Part shown: in pieces, positions 1 through 6,308 of the stretch
Position numbering within the stretch: the stretch's first letter is position 1
Layout of the letters: each line of letters begins with the position of its first letter
Source of the DNA: an uncultured Rhodoluna sp.
GTDB lineage: Bacteria; Actinomycetota; Actinomycetes; Actinomycetales; Microbacteriaceae
Assembly: GCA_937898095.1 (NCBI GenBank)
Contig: CALDKR010000008.1
Coordinates: forward strand, 1 to 6,904
DNA: 6,904 nucleotides
Direction of reading: 5' to 3'
Translations under genes and position numbers: made by a program
Notes under the pieces: generated by a model
The model's input: only the letters and a program-made list of their open reading frames with translations
Databases searched by the model: none
Told to the model about the DNA's origin: nothing

Positions 1-92
1 GTGTGCTCTCGAAGTTCGGTGTTTCACGTGTTCGCTTCCGCGACATGGCACACCGCGGTGAGCTTCCGGGCATCACCAAGTCAAGCTGGTAA
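1..92 (+). CDS. rpsN: 30S ribosomal protein S14, 3' end only
   Basis: This is the last 29 codons of a gene that begins outside the window; bases 1-2 belong to a split codon and the TAA stop is at 90-92. The readable tail is VLSKFGVSRVRFRDMAHRG followed by ELPGITKSSW. The pattern FG(V/L)SR, then R-x-x-A-x-R-G-E, then PG-x-x-K-x-SW is the invariant C-terminus of S14, a small-subunit head protein that contacts 16S rRNA and is needed late in 30S assembly. The residues resemble the long, zinc-free actinobacterial form (about 101 aa) rather than the 61-aa zinc form, but the zinc-ligand region is not visible, so that is inference. In many actinobacteria this gene follows rpmB and rpmG; the upstream context cannot be seen here. 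A strong terminator follows 20 nt after the stop, so this is the end of its operon. Confidence 0.95.
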   Translation, partial: VLSKFGVSRVRFRDMAHRGELPGITKSSW

Positions 93-107
93 GAATTACA
101 AATTCTT
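91..107. repeat. Short perfect inverted repeat over the rpsN stop codon
   Basis: AAGAATT (91-97), a 3-nt spacer ACA, then AATTCTT (101-107) form a perfect 7-bp inverted repeat that begins inside the TAA stop of rpsN. It is AT-rich, so the hairpin would be weak. It lies just before the real terminator and may be chance or a small 3'-end structure; no function is claimed. Confidence 0.4.
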
Positions 108-111
108 AAAG

Positions 112-149
112 AAAATCCCCTCGGCCGATCTGGTCGGGGGGATTTTTTT
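112..149 (+). terminator. Intrinsic terminator of the rpsN operon
   Basis: The 5' arm at 112-126 (AAAATCCCCTCGGCC) pairs with 132-146 (GGTCGGGGGGATTTT) over 15 bp with two G-T wobbles and a 5-nt loop GATCT (127-131). The 3' arm runs straight into a seven-T tract (143-149). This is a textbook Rho-independent terminator. The A-rich upstream flank would give a T-rich tract on the other strand too, but no minus-strand gene is present to use it. Confidence 0.93.
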
Positions 150-227
150 CATACGGATGCCCGTACATCGGCTCTAAATCAAGGAAAATTCTCAGAAAAC
201 TGGTTCGCAACACGCCGAATTGAATAA

Positions 228-255
228 ATGACAAGTTTTTCATTCGGGGTAGGTT
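228..255 (+). promoter_or_regulatory. Probable promoter of the HU gene
   Basis: A -35-like ATGACA (228-233, five of six matches to TTGACA) is followed by a 16-nt spacer and TAGGTT (250-255), a common actinobacterial -10 of the TAnnnT type. This would start the transcript near 261-262 and give a leader of about 37 nt carrying the Shine-Dalgarno site. The gene sits between two terminators, so it needs its own promoter, which supports the call. No operator is recognisable between 150 and 227. Confidence 0.55.
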
Positions 256-287
256 GAATGACGACAGAACGTCACAACCAATAGTCC

Positions 288-293
288 AGGAGG
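288..293 (+). promoter_or_regulatory. Shine-Dalgarno site of the HU gene
   Basis: AGGAGG, a full-strength ribosome binding site, lies 5 nt before the ATG at 299. It fixes the start there and rules out the in-frame upstream TTG at 254, which would add 15 residues that are not part of the HU fold. Confidence 0.9.
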
Positions 294-298
294 ACACA

Positions 299-577
299 AT
301 GTCTCTAAACAAGAGCGAACTAGTAGCAGCAGTTGCTGCACACACCGGTGAGTCACAGGCTGCCGTCAACCGTGTTGTTGACGCATTCTTCGAGACCATC
401 GCTTCAACCGTTGCAAAGGGCGGAAAGGTCACCATCCCAGGCTGGCTATCAGTTGAGAAGGGCCACCGTGCAGCTCGCACCGGTCGCAACCCACAGACTG
501 GCGCAACCATCCAGATCGCTGCTGCAAACACCGTAAAGGTCTCAGCAGGTTCAAAGCTAAAGGCTGCTGTTAAGTAA
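299..577 (+). CDS. hup: HU-family nucleoid DNA-binding protein
   Basis: This 92-residue protein has the normal length of an HU subunit. HU dimers bend and compact DNA without sequence specificity and help replication, repair and transcription in the nucleoid. The N-terminal helices begin MSLNKSELVAAVAAHTGES; KVTIPGWLSVE (43-53) is the beta turn, and the DNA-binding arm carries RAARTGRNPQTG (57-68) with the intercalating proline at 65. The C-terminal helix is SAGSKLKAAVK (82-92). The usual GFG at the turn is GWL; a hydrophobic variant at this place (GFL) is what I know from streptomycete HU, so this is a lineage trait. The long lysine-rich tail of mycobacterial HupB and streptomycete HupS is absent. 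A strong RBS and biased codons (all lysines AAG, all four leucines CTA) point to high expression. It is a single-gene unit between two terminators. Confidence 0.96.
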   Translation: MSLNKSELVAAVAAHTGESQAAVNRVVDAFFETIASTVAKGGKVTIPGWLSVEKGHRAARTGRNPQTGATIQIAAANTVKVSAGSKLKAAVK

Positions 578-595
578 GTCTTTTCACAAGCTACG

Positions 596-634
596 AAGGC
601 GCCCTCAGACTTAGGTCGGGGGCGCTTTTGTTTT
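596..634 (+). terminator. Intrinsic terminator of the HU gene
   Basis: AAGGCGCCCTC (596-606) pairs with GGGGGCGCTTT (618-628) over 11 bp with two wobbles. Beyond a bulged A at 607 the stem continues with GAC (608-610) and GTC (615-617) around the loop TTAG. A T-rich tail (626-634, interrupted by one G) follows. The hairpin begins 18 nt after the HU stop. Confidence 0.9.
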
Positions 635-641
635 AACCGCA

Positions 642-653
642 TAGGCTTAACCA
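642..653 (+). promoter_or_regulatory. -10 box for a leaderless copD/ctaG transcript
   Basis: TAGGCT (642-647) fits the TAnnnT -10 pattern and is followed by exactly six bases (TAACCA) before the GTG at 654. Transcription would therefore begin at the start codon itself. There is no Shine-Dalgarno sequence before the GTG, as expected for a leaderless mRNA. No good -35 is visible; that region is occupied by the 3' half of the HU terminator. Confidence 0.6.
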
Positions 654-2678
654 GTGCCGAAAACCAGCCAAACCCATACCCCAAATCAAGCATCAATTGA
701 TGCGCGCTTTGGCGTGACTTTGGCGACGGCCGGCTTGCTCAGTGTGGCCGTTTTGCTGTGGGGTTTGGTTGTCGGTGGCGGTGCCGACCAACTAGAAATC
801 GCAGACCCGGGCGAATTGGTTCGCTGGGGTTTGCCAATTTCAAAAGCTTTGAGTCAACTGGCAACCGCGGTGGCTATCGGCTCACTGGCTCTTGCCGCAT
901 TTGCGTTGAATGAGAACCCGGGCCCAACTGGCAGCAAGCTGCTAACCCGCGCACTCAACATCAGCAGCATTGCCTCGGCACTTTGGGTGCTCTTTGGTTT
1001 ATTAAATTTTGTCTTCACATATGCCTGGGTCGCCGGAACCCAGGTTTCTGACTCAGCAACTTTTGGCCAGGGCCTTTGGCTATTTGCCACCGACATTGAA
1101 ATGGGCATCTCACTCGCCCTCAGCCTGGTCGGTGCTGCCGTGCTGTCAATCGCCACTCTCATGGTTCGCCGACTAACCGCAACACTTTTGCTCGCTGCCC
1201 TCGGCTTGGCAGCACTGATTCCGCTGGCGCTAATTGGTCACGCTGCTGGCACCAAGGGCCACGCCATGGCAGTCAACTCAACCGGCATGCACCTGTGGGC
1301 GATTGTGATTTGGGTCGGCGGCCTGGCCACCCTGCTCGCCCTTCGCACTCAAGACAGCAAATTCAACTTCATTTTGGCAAAGCGTTATTCGTCGCTGGCC
1401 CTGGTGGCATACATTTTGGTGGCGATTTCTGGCCTCGGCGCGGCTAGTGTGCGCATCGAATCGCTGCACGATTTGTTTCAAACCCCGTATGGCCTGCTGC
1501 TCATCGGCAAAGTAGCGCTGCTAATTTTGCTCGGCATTTTTGGAGTGAGAGATCGAGTTAGCGAACTTAAGCGAATTGAGCTCGGCGGCTCATTTTGGCG
1601 CTTGGCAGCAATCGAGTTCGCCATCATGGGCATGGCGATCGGCCTAGCCACCGCTTTGGCTCGCACCCAAACCCCTCGCGGCCCGCAAGATGTCACGAAT
1701 CTAACCCCGGCCGAAATTTTGACCGGCGAGCCGTTGCCACCAGAGCTTGTGGCATCGAGCTTTTTCACCGAGTGGAAGATCGACTTGGTCTGGGCAGTGA
1801 TCACACTCGGGTCAATCGTGATTTATCTGCTGGGGGTTGCCCGCCTCGCCCGCCGCGGCGACAAATGGTCAGCAGCCCGAACCGCCAGCTGGATCGCCGG
1901 AATGCTCACGCTCTTCTATGTGACCAACGGCGCGATCAATGCCTATCAGGAATATCTATTCAGCATTCACATGATCGGCCACATGATTTTGGCCATGATG
2001 GTGCCAGTGCTATTGGTGCCGGGCGCGCCAATCACCCTGTTGATGCGCGCGGTCGAGGCTCGTCACGACGGCAGCCGTGGTGTTCGCGAGTGGGCGCTCT
2101 GGGCGGTTCACACAAAATATGCCCAGTTTGTGTCTCATCCGATCATCGCCGCGATTTTGTTCGCCAGCTCGCTGGTCACTTTTTATTACACGCCGCTCTT
2201 CAACTGGGCCACCTCAGAGCACCTTGGTCACCAGTGGATGGTCGTGCACTTTGTGATCACCGGTTATCTTTTCGCCCAAGCGCTGATCGGCATCGATCCG
2301 GGGCCAACCCGACTTGGTTTTCCGATTCGCCTCTTGATGCTGATTGGCACCATGGCATTTCACGCGTTCTTTGGCCTCAGCCTGATGGACGGCTCTGGTT
2401 TGCTGCTGCCTGACTGGTATGGCGCAATGGGCCGCACCTGGGGCGAGGCGCCGCTTGATGATCAGCACACCGGCGGGGCGATTGCCTGGGGAATCGGCGA
2501 AATGCCAACCGCAGCACTGACCCTGATCGTGTGCGTTCAGTGGTTCAATGCCGATCGGCGAGACAGCAAGCGCCTTGATCGCGCCAGCGACAGAAGCGGC
2601 GGCCAGGATATCGAGGCATACAACCAGATGCTCGCCCGCCTTGCAGCCCGCGACCAGAAGAACCCAGGTGATCAGTAA
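654..2678 (+). CDS. ctaG: CopD-CtaG fusion: copper transport / cytochrome c oxidase assembly membrane protein
   Basis: This 674-aa integral membrane protein has about 15-16 hydrophobic segments. The N-terminal half (about 20-336) ends in a CopD-type domain (about 240-336), with H196, H203 and H213 in membrane segments just before it, the family-like TPYGLLLIGKVALL at 277-290, and LARTQTP closing the domain. CopD proteins move copper across the inner membrane. The C-terminal half (about 376-632) is the caa3-type CtaG domain: HMIGH (H439, H443), HLGH (H523, H526), H532, the IDPGP motif (547-551), H570 and DDQHTGG (602-608). CtaG serves copper insertion into cytochrome c oxidase. The fusion is known in actinobacteria, so the inferred job is supplying copper to the oxidase. 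The start is GTG and apparently leaderless; the next in-frame Met is far inside, so no good alternative start exists. The hydrophilic tail (about 633-674) is probably cytoplasmic. The stop overlaps the next gene by 1 nt. Confidence 0.9.
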   Translation: MPKTSQTHTPNQASIDARFGVTLATAGLLSVAVLLWGLVVGGGADQLEIADPGELVRWGLPISKALSQLATAVAIGSLALAAFALNENPGPTGSKLLTRALNISSIASALWVLFGLLNFVFTYAWVAGTQVSDSATFGQGLWLFATDIEMGISLALSLVGAAVLSIATLMVRRLTATLLLAALGLAALIPLALIGHAAGTKGHAMAVNSTGMHLWAIVIWVGGLATLLALRTQDSKFNFILAKRYSSLALVAYILVAISGLGAASVRIESLHDLFQTPYGLLLIGKVALLILLGIFGVRDRVSELKRIELGGSFWRLAAIEFAIMGMAIGLATALARTQTPRGPQDVTNLTPAEILTGEPLPPELVASSFFTEWKIDLVWAVITLGSIVIYLLGVARLARRGDKWSAARTASWIAGMLTLFYVTNGAINAYQEYLFSIHMIGHMILAMMVPVLLVPGAPITLLMRAVEARHDGSRGVREWALWAVHTKYAQFVSHPIIAAILFASSLVTFYYTPLFNWATSEHLGHQWMVVHFVITGYLFAQALIGIDPGPTRLGFPIRLLMLIGTMAFHAFFGLSLMDGSGLLLPDWYGAMGRTWGEAPLDDQHTGGAIAWGIGEMPTAALTLIVCVQWFNADRRDSKRLDRASDRSGGQDIEAYNQMLARLAARDQKNPGDQ

Positions 2679-2680
2679 TG
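2666..2680 (+). promoter_or_regulatory. Shine-Dalgarno and overlapping stop/start (TAATG) of the helicase gene
   Basis: AGGTG (2666-2670) lies 7 nt before the ATG at 2678, inside the last codons of the upstream gene. The upstream TAA (2676-2678) shares its final A with that ATG. This arrangement usually means translational coupling or reinitiation and fixes the helicase start. Confidence 0.75.
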
Positions 2681-4045
2681 CAGCCGATCACTCTCTCGCC
2701 CGAACAGCAGGCGCTCTTTGATTACATCGAAACCTCAGACAACAACATCTTCGTCACCGGCCGAGCCGGCACCGGCAAGTCAACGTTGCTGAGCTATTTC
2801 ATCGAGAACACCGAGAAAAAAGTCGCGGTATGCGCCCCAACCGGTGTGGCTGCGCTCAACGTCGGTGGCGTCACAATCCACTCGCTATTTGGTTTTCCAT
2901 TCGGAGTTTTGGGAGAGGTCGATCTGGCCAAGCATCTAAATCGACGCAGCCGCGAGGTGCTTGCCGCTCTCGATGTTTTGGTGATCGATGAGATTTCGAT
3001 GGTCAATGCCGATCTCATGGATGCCATGTCTCGCGCCCTCGGAATCGCCCGCGGTCGCCGAAAGCTTCCATTCGGTGGTGCTCAGGTTGTCATGTTCGGT
3101 GACCCTTATCAGTTGGCTCCGGTTCCGGGTAATGCCGAAGAGCGGGCATACATGGCTGAGAACTATCAGAGCTCGTGGTTTTTTGATGCCCACGTTTGGC
3201 GCGAAGACAGCCTTGAGCGTTTTGAGTTGAGTGAGATTTTCAGGCAGCATGACGAGCATTTCAAAGACATCTTGAATGCAATTCGTGACGGTTCTTGCAC
3301 CCAAGAGATGCTCGATCACCTGAACACCTGCGGCAACAGGTTTCCGCCGCACGATGATGTGATTCGCTTGGCAACCACTAACGAAACCGTCAACTCGGTG
3401 AACCGAAACCGCATGGCTCGAATCGAATCCAAGCCCAAGACTTTTGAAGCCATTTTCACCGCCGAAGACGAGCGCGTTTTTGGCCGCACACTGCCTGCCG
3501 ACCCAGTGCTCGAGCTCAAAGTTGGCGCCCAGGTGATGTTCATCAAGAACGATGACTCGAGCACGATCAAAAACCCAAACGGCGGCACGCTAAAGCGCTG
3601 GGTCAACGGAACCATCGGTCACGTCAAGGCCCTGCCGAGTTCGGGTGGTGTGATTGTCGAGGTCGATGGCGAAGAGCTAGAGGTTGGCCGCAGCACCTGG
3701 GAGAAAGTTCGCTACGAAATCGACGAAGAGTTCGACGAGGCAACCGGGCGAGTCAAAGAGGTTCTTGTGGCTGTGCCGCTTGCCGAGTTTCAGCAGATTC
3801 CGCTGCGCTTGGCATGGGCAGTCACGGTTCACAAATCACAGGGTCAGACCTATGACGAGGTAGTGGTCGACATGGGTCGCGGGGCTTTCAGCCCAGGGCA
3901 AACATATGTTGCCTTGAGCCGCGTGCGTTCGCTCGACGGTTTATACCTCACGCGTGCTATCCGAATGAATGATGTGATGGTTGACTCAGATGTGCTGAGA
4001 TTTATGCAGGGAATCAAACAGCCGCCAGCTGGCAAGCTTTTTTAG
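2678..4045 (+). CDS. Pif1-like SF1B DNA helicase
   Basis: This 455-aa soluble ATPase has the SF1 helicase motifs in order. They are a Q-motif-like LSPEQQALFDYI (6-17), Walker A GRAGTGKST (28-36, K34), motif Ia APTGVAALNVGGVTIHS (53-69), Walker B VIDEIS (102-107, D104/E105), and the Pif1-type FGGAQVVMFGDPYQLAPV (132-149). Next come EIFRQ (186-190), an SH3-like 2B insertion starting near GAQVMF (283-288) with WVNGTIGHV (308-316), then VTVHKSQGQT (382-391) and VALSRVRS (411-418, arginine finger R415). Pif1 enzymes move 5' to 3' on single-stranded DNA and resolve G-quadruplexes, R-loops and stalled forks. The length is a minimal Pif1 core with no added C-terminal domain, and no catalytic residue appears missing. 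The gene is very likely co-transcribed with the copper gene before it. RecD2 is the nearest alternative, but the FGG-x-Q signature before GD-x-x-QL favours Pif1. The cellular role is inferred from the family only. Confidence 0.9.
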   Translation: MQPITLSPEQQALFDYIETSDNNIFVTGRAGTGKSTLLSYFIENTEKKVAVCAPTGVAALNVGGVTIHSLFGFPFGVLGEVDLAKHLNRRSREVLAALDVLVIDEISMVNADLMDAMSRALGIARGRRKLPFGGAQVVMFGDPYQLAPVPGNAEERAYMAENYQSSWFFDAHVWREDSLERFELSEIFRQHDEHFKDILNAIRDGSCTQEMLDHLNTCGNRFPPHDDVIRLATTNETVNSVNRNRMARIESKPKTFEAIFTAEDERVFGRTLPADPVLELKVGAQVMFIKNDDSSTIKNPNGGTLKRWVNGTIGHVKALPSSGGVIVEVDGEELEVGRSTWEKVRYEIDEEFDEATGRVKEVLVAVPLAEFQQIPLRLAWAVTVHKSQGQTYDEVVVDMGRGAFSPGQTYVALSRVRSLDGLYLTRAIRMNDVMVDSDVLRFMQGIKQPPAGKLF

Positions 4046-4074
4046 TCGCGGGCAGTTTAGACATTGATGTTTTA

Positions 4075-4080
4075 AGAAGG
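4075..4080 (+). promoter_or_regulatory. Ribosome binding site of the MMPL gene
   Basis: AGAAGG lies 5 nt before the ATG at 4086 and supports that start. The rest of the 40-nt gap after the helicase stop (4046-4085) shows no terminator hairpin and no convincing TAnnnT -10, so the gene is probably read from the upstream promoter. Confidence 0.7.
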
Positions 4081-4085
4081 CAGCC

Positions 4086-6242
4086 ATGAACCGTCTAGCC
4101 AAATTTTTGGTCAAGCGAAGCAAGCTCGCGCTTTTCGGGTTTATCGCGCTCATCGCACTGTCTTCAATTTGGGGTTTTCAGTCGTTTGGTTATCTAAAGG
4201 GCGGCGGCTATGACGACCCGGGCAGCGACTCGGCCAAGGTCTCACAAATTCTCACCGATGAATTCGGCCTCGACACCGCCGAGGTTGTCATCGTGGCTGA
4301 CTTTAATTCGCAAGCCGACGACCCTCGCAGCGTCACCGCCGGGGCAAACCTAACCAAAGACTTACAAGCTGTCGATGGGGTCGACAAGGTCGAAAGCTAT
4401 TTCAGCCTGGGCTCGCCAGCGAGTTTGCGAAGCGATGACGGCAACGCGGTTTACTACTTTGTCTATCTCGACGACGACGCCAAGCAAAGCCAGATCGCCA
4501 AGCAAATCAGCTCGGATTTCACCGGCGACTATCAAGGTCAGGCCAAAATTTATGTGGCCGGCTTCGCCGCCATCACAGCCTCAATCAACGCTGCGATTGA
4601 GCACGATCTGGCGTTGGCTGAATCAATCGCCGTGCCTCTGACGTTGGTGCTGTTGGTGTTTGTTTTCGGTTCGCTGGTGGCCGCAGGTTTGCCAATGATG
4701 ATCGGCGGACTATCAATTGTTGGCTCATTCTTTTTCATCTGGCTTTCGGCGCAGTTCACCGACACCTCGATTTTTGCCCTAAACCTAATCACCGGCATGG
4801 GCCTTGGTTTGGGCATCGACTATGCGCTGCTGATGGTCAACCGATTCAGAGAAGAACGCGCCGCCGGAAAATCGGTCGATCACGCCGTGATCAGAACGGT
4901 TGAAACAGCCGGCCGAACTGTTCTATTTAGCGGTCTCACTGTGGCAATCGTGCTCGGCTCACTGTTCTTCTTTCCGCAGTATTTCTTGAAGTCATTTGGG
5001 CTCGGCGGTTTCGTGGTTGTGGTGCTTGCGGTCGCTGGTGCGCTCATTGCTCTGCCCGCAAATCTCAAACTGGCCGGCGACGGCATCAACAAGCTGAGAA
5101 TTTTGAAGCGCGATCTCACGCCCAAAGAGTCGGGTGGCTGGGGAGCAATAGCTCGCTTTGTCATGAAGCGCCCGGTGGCAGTTTTGCTGGTCACCACCAT
5201 AGGTCTAGGCGGCTTGGTTTATTTGGCCAAAGATGCCGAGTTTGGCCAGGTCGACGACCGCGTGCTGCGCCAGACCGACCCAGCCGTAATCGCCAGCAAC
5301 GTGATTCGCGATCGGTTTAGCGCGCGCGAGGGCTCGCCGGTCGAAATCATCATGAGCAATGCCAGCCAAGATGACGTCACCGATTATGTTCTGGCGCTGA
5401 GCAAGATCGACCACATTGTCAGAGTGCAGAGCACATCGGGCATTGCCATTAATGGCAACCTCGACGACGGCTATGCACCCGCTTTCGCCAACTATTCCGA
5501 AGCCGGATATCAAAAAATCGTCGCCATTCACGACATCGAATCACGCTCGACCGAAGGCATCGACCTAACCAAAGCGATTCGAGAAATTGATTCGAGCCAC
5601 CAAATTTTGGTCGGCGGCTCCGCCGCGGTTTATACCGATTCGCAGCTCGGAATCGAAAAACAGCTGCCTTTGGTTGGCGGATGGATTATCACCTGGACAC
5701 TGATTCTGCTGTTCTTGTTCACCGGCTCGGTATTGCTTCCAATCAAGGCGGTTTTGCTCAACGTCATGAGCCTTGGCGCCACCCTTGGATTCTTGACCTG
5801 GGTTTTCATGGAGGGCAACCTCAAGTGGCTAATCGGCGACTTCTTCGTCACGGGCAGTGTCGACACGTCGTCGATTGTGCTGATTGCGGTTATCGCATTC
5901 GGGCTCTCGATGGACTATGAACTCTTTTTGTTGAGTCGAATCAAAGAGCAACACCTGGCTGGCCTAAGCACCACCGAATCAGTTGCGGTTGGCTTGCAAA
6001 AATCCGGGCGCATCATCACAGCAGCCGCACTGGTTTTGGCAGTCAGCTTTTTGTTCTTCATAACTAGCGGCGTGACCATCATGAAGATGATGGGCCTCGG
6101 AATCGCGTTCGCGATTTTGCTCGATGCCACTGTTGTGCGCGCACTGTTAGTGCCCGCGCTCATGCGGTTATTCGGTGAGGCAAACTGGTGGGCGCCAAAG
6201 TGGCTGCGCAGGATCTATCGCGCCGCCAAGCTTGACCACTAG
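4086..6242 (+). CDS. MMPL-family RND transporter
   Basis: This 718-aa transporter has the usual size for MMPL proteins of the YdfJ type and the two-fold RND layout. TM1 (about 13-30) is followed by an outer porter domain (about 31-178), TM2-6 (about 180-328), a cytoplasmic link, TM7 (363-381), a second porter domain (about 382-528) and TM8-12 (about 530-690). The proton-relay Asp-Tyr pairs are present in both halves: GLGIDYALLMVNRFREE with D245/Y246 in TM4, and FGLSMDYELFLLSRIKE with D610/Y611 in TM10. They correspond to the Asp-Tyr pairs of mycobacterial MmpL3, so the pump should be active and driven by the proton gradient. The end ALLVPALMRLFGEANWW is typical. Family members export lipids, lipopeptides or toxic compounds; the substrate here is unknown. 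It follows the helicase by 40 nt and probably belongs to the same transcript. No T-tracted terminator follows it. Confidence 0.93.
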   Translation: MNRLAKFLVKRSKLALFGFIALIALSSIWGFQSFGYLKGGGYDDPGSDSAKVSQILTDEFGLDTAEVVIVADFNSQADDPRSVTAGANLTKDLQAVDGVDKVESYFSLGSPASLRSDDGNAVYYFVYLDDDAKQSQIAKQISSDFTGDYQGQAKIYVAGFAAITASINAAIEHDLALAESIAVPLTLVLLVFVFGSLVAAGLPMMIGGLSIVGSFFFIWLSAQFTDTSIFALNLITGMGLGLGIDYALLMVNRFREERAAGKSVDHAVIRTVETAGRTVLFSGLTVAIVLGSLFFFPQYFLKSFGLGGFVVVVLAVAGALIALPANLKLAGDGINKLRILKRDLTPKESGGWGAIARFVMKRPVAVLLVTTIGLGGLVYLAKDAEFGQVDDRVLRQTDPAVIASNVIRDRFSAREGSPVEIIMSNASQDDVTDYVLALSKIDHIVRVQSTSGIAINGNLDDGYAPAFANYSEAGYQKIVAIHDIESRSTEGIDLTKAIREIDSSHQILVGGSAAVYTDSQLGIEKQLPLVGGWIITWTLILLFLFTGSVLLPIKAVLLNVMSLGATLGFLTWVFMEGNLKWLIGDFFVTGSVDTSSIVLIAVIAFGLSMDYELFLLSRIKEQHLAGLSTTESVAVGLQKSGRIITAAALVLAVSFLFFITSGVTIMKMMGLGIAFAILLDATVVRALLVPALMRLFGEANWWAPKWLRRIYRAAKLDH

Positions 6243-6249
6243 CCAAAAC

Positions 6250-6259
6250 CTCGGCCGAG
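6250..6259. repeat. Perfect 10-bp palindrome after the MMPL gene
   Basis: CTCGGCCGAG is self-complementary and lies 8 nt after the MMPL stop. It has no loop of useful size and no T-tract, so it is not a normal intrinsic terminator. It could be a protein site or chance. Confidence 0.3.
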
Positions 6260-6270
6260 CCTTGAACCGC

Positions 6271-6291
6271 GCAACCCCAGCCATGCAACCC
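6271..6291 (+). repeat. Pair of GCAACCC direct repeats upstream of the dcd promoter
   Basis: GCAACCC occurs at 6271-6277 and again at 6285-6291, a start-to-start distance of 14 nt. The pair covers roughly -38 to -18 of the predicted dcd start, where a -35 box would be expected but is not recognisable. It may be an activator site or chance; it does not resemble an NrdR box. Confidence 0.3.
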
Positions 6292-6296
6292 AAAGG

Positions 6297-6308
6297 TAAA
6301 CTTGGCCT
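6297..6308 (+). promoter_or_regulatory. -10 box for a leaderless dcd transcript
   Basis: TAAACT (6297-6302) fits TAnnnT and is followed by six bases before the ATG at 6309, the same geometry as at 642-653. No Shine-Dalgarno sequence sits at a workable distance. The start is confirmed independently by protein alignment, so the mRNA is most simply leaderless. Confidence 0.6.

Noticed and set aside
152..165. TACGG-N4-CCGTA inverted repeat between the rpsN terminator and the HU promoter
   Set aside because: Five base pairs only, no T-tract, and more than 60 nt from the promoter; this is expected by chance.
258..284. Eight-codon reading frame (MTTERHNQ) ahead of HU, considered as a leader peptide
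   Set aside because: Its ATG lies only 2 nt after the predicted -10, upstream of the likely transcript start, and it has no ribosome site or attenuator structure.
254..298. In-frame upstream TTG extension of HU
   Set aside because: The added 15 residues are not part of HU, and the AGGAGG at 288-293 points to the ATG at 299.
106..696. Long minus-strand open frame of 196 codons across the HU gene
   Set aside because: It runs antisense through HU, both terminators and the promoters, its product has no recognisable domain, and no ribosome site supports it.
1595..2413. Plus-strand open frame of 272 codons inside the copD/ctaG gene
   Set aside because: It is a shifted-frame shadow: rich in Arg, His and Pro, no domain, and fully contained in a gene with a clear family match.
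6243..6296. Possible terminator for the MMPL gene
   Set aside because: Only the loopless palindrome CTCGGCCGAG is present and there is no T-tract, so no intrinsic terminator can be called.
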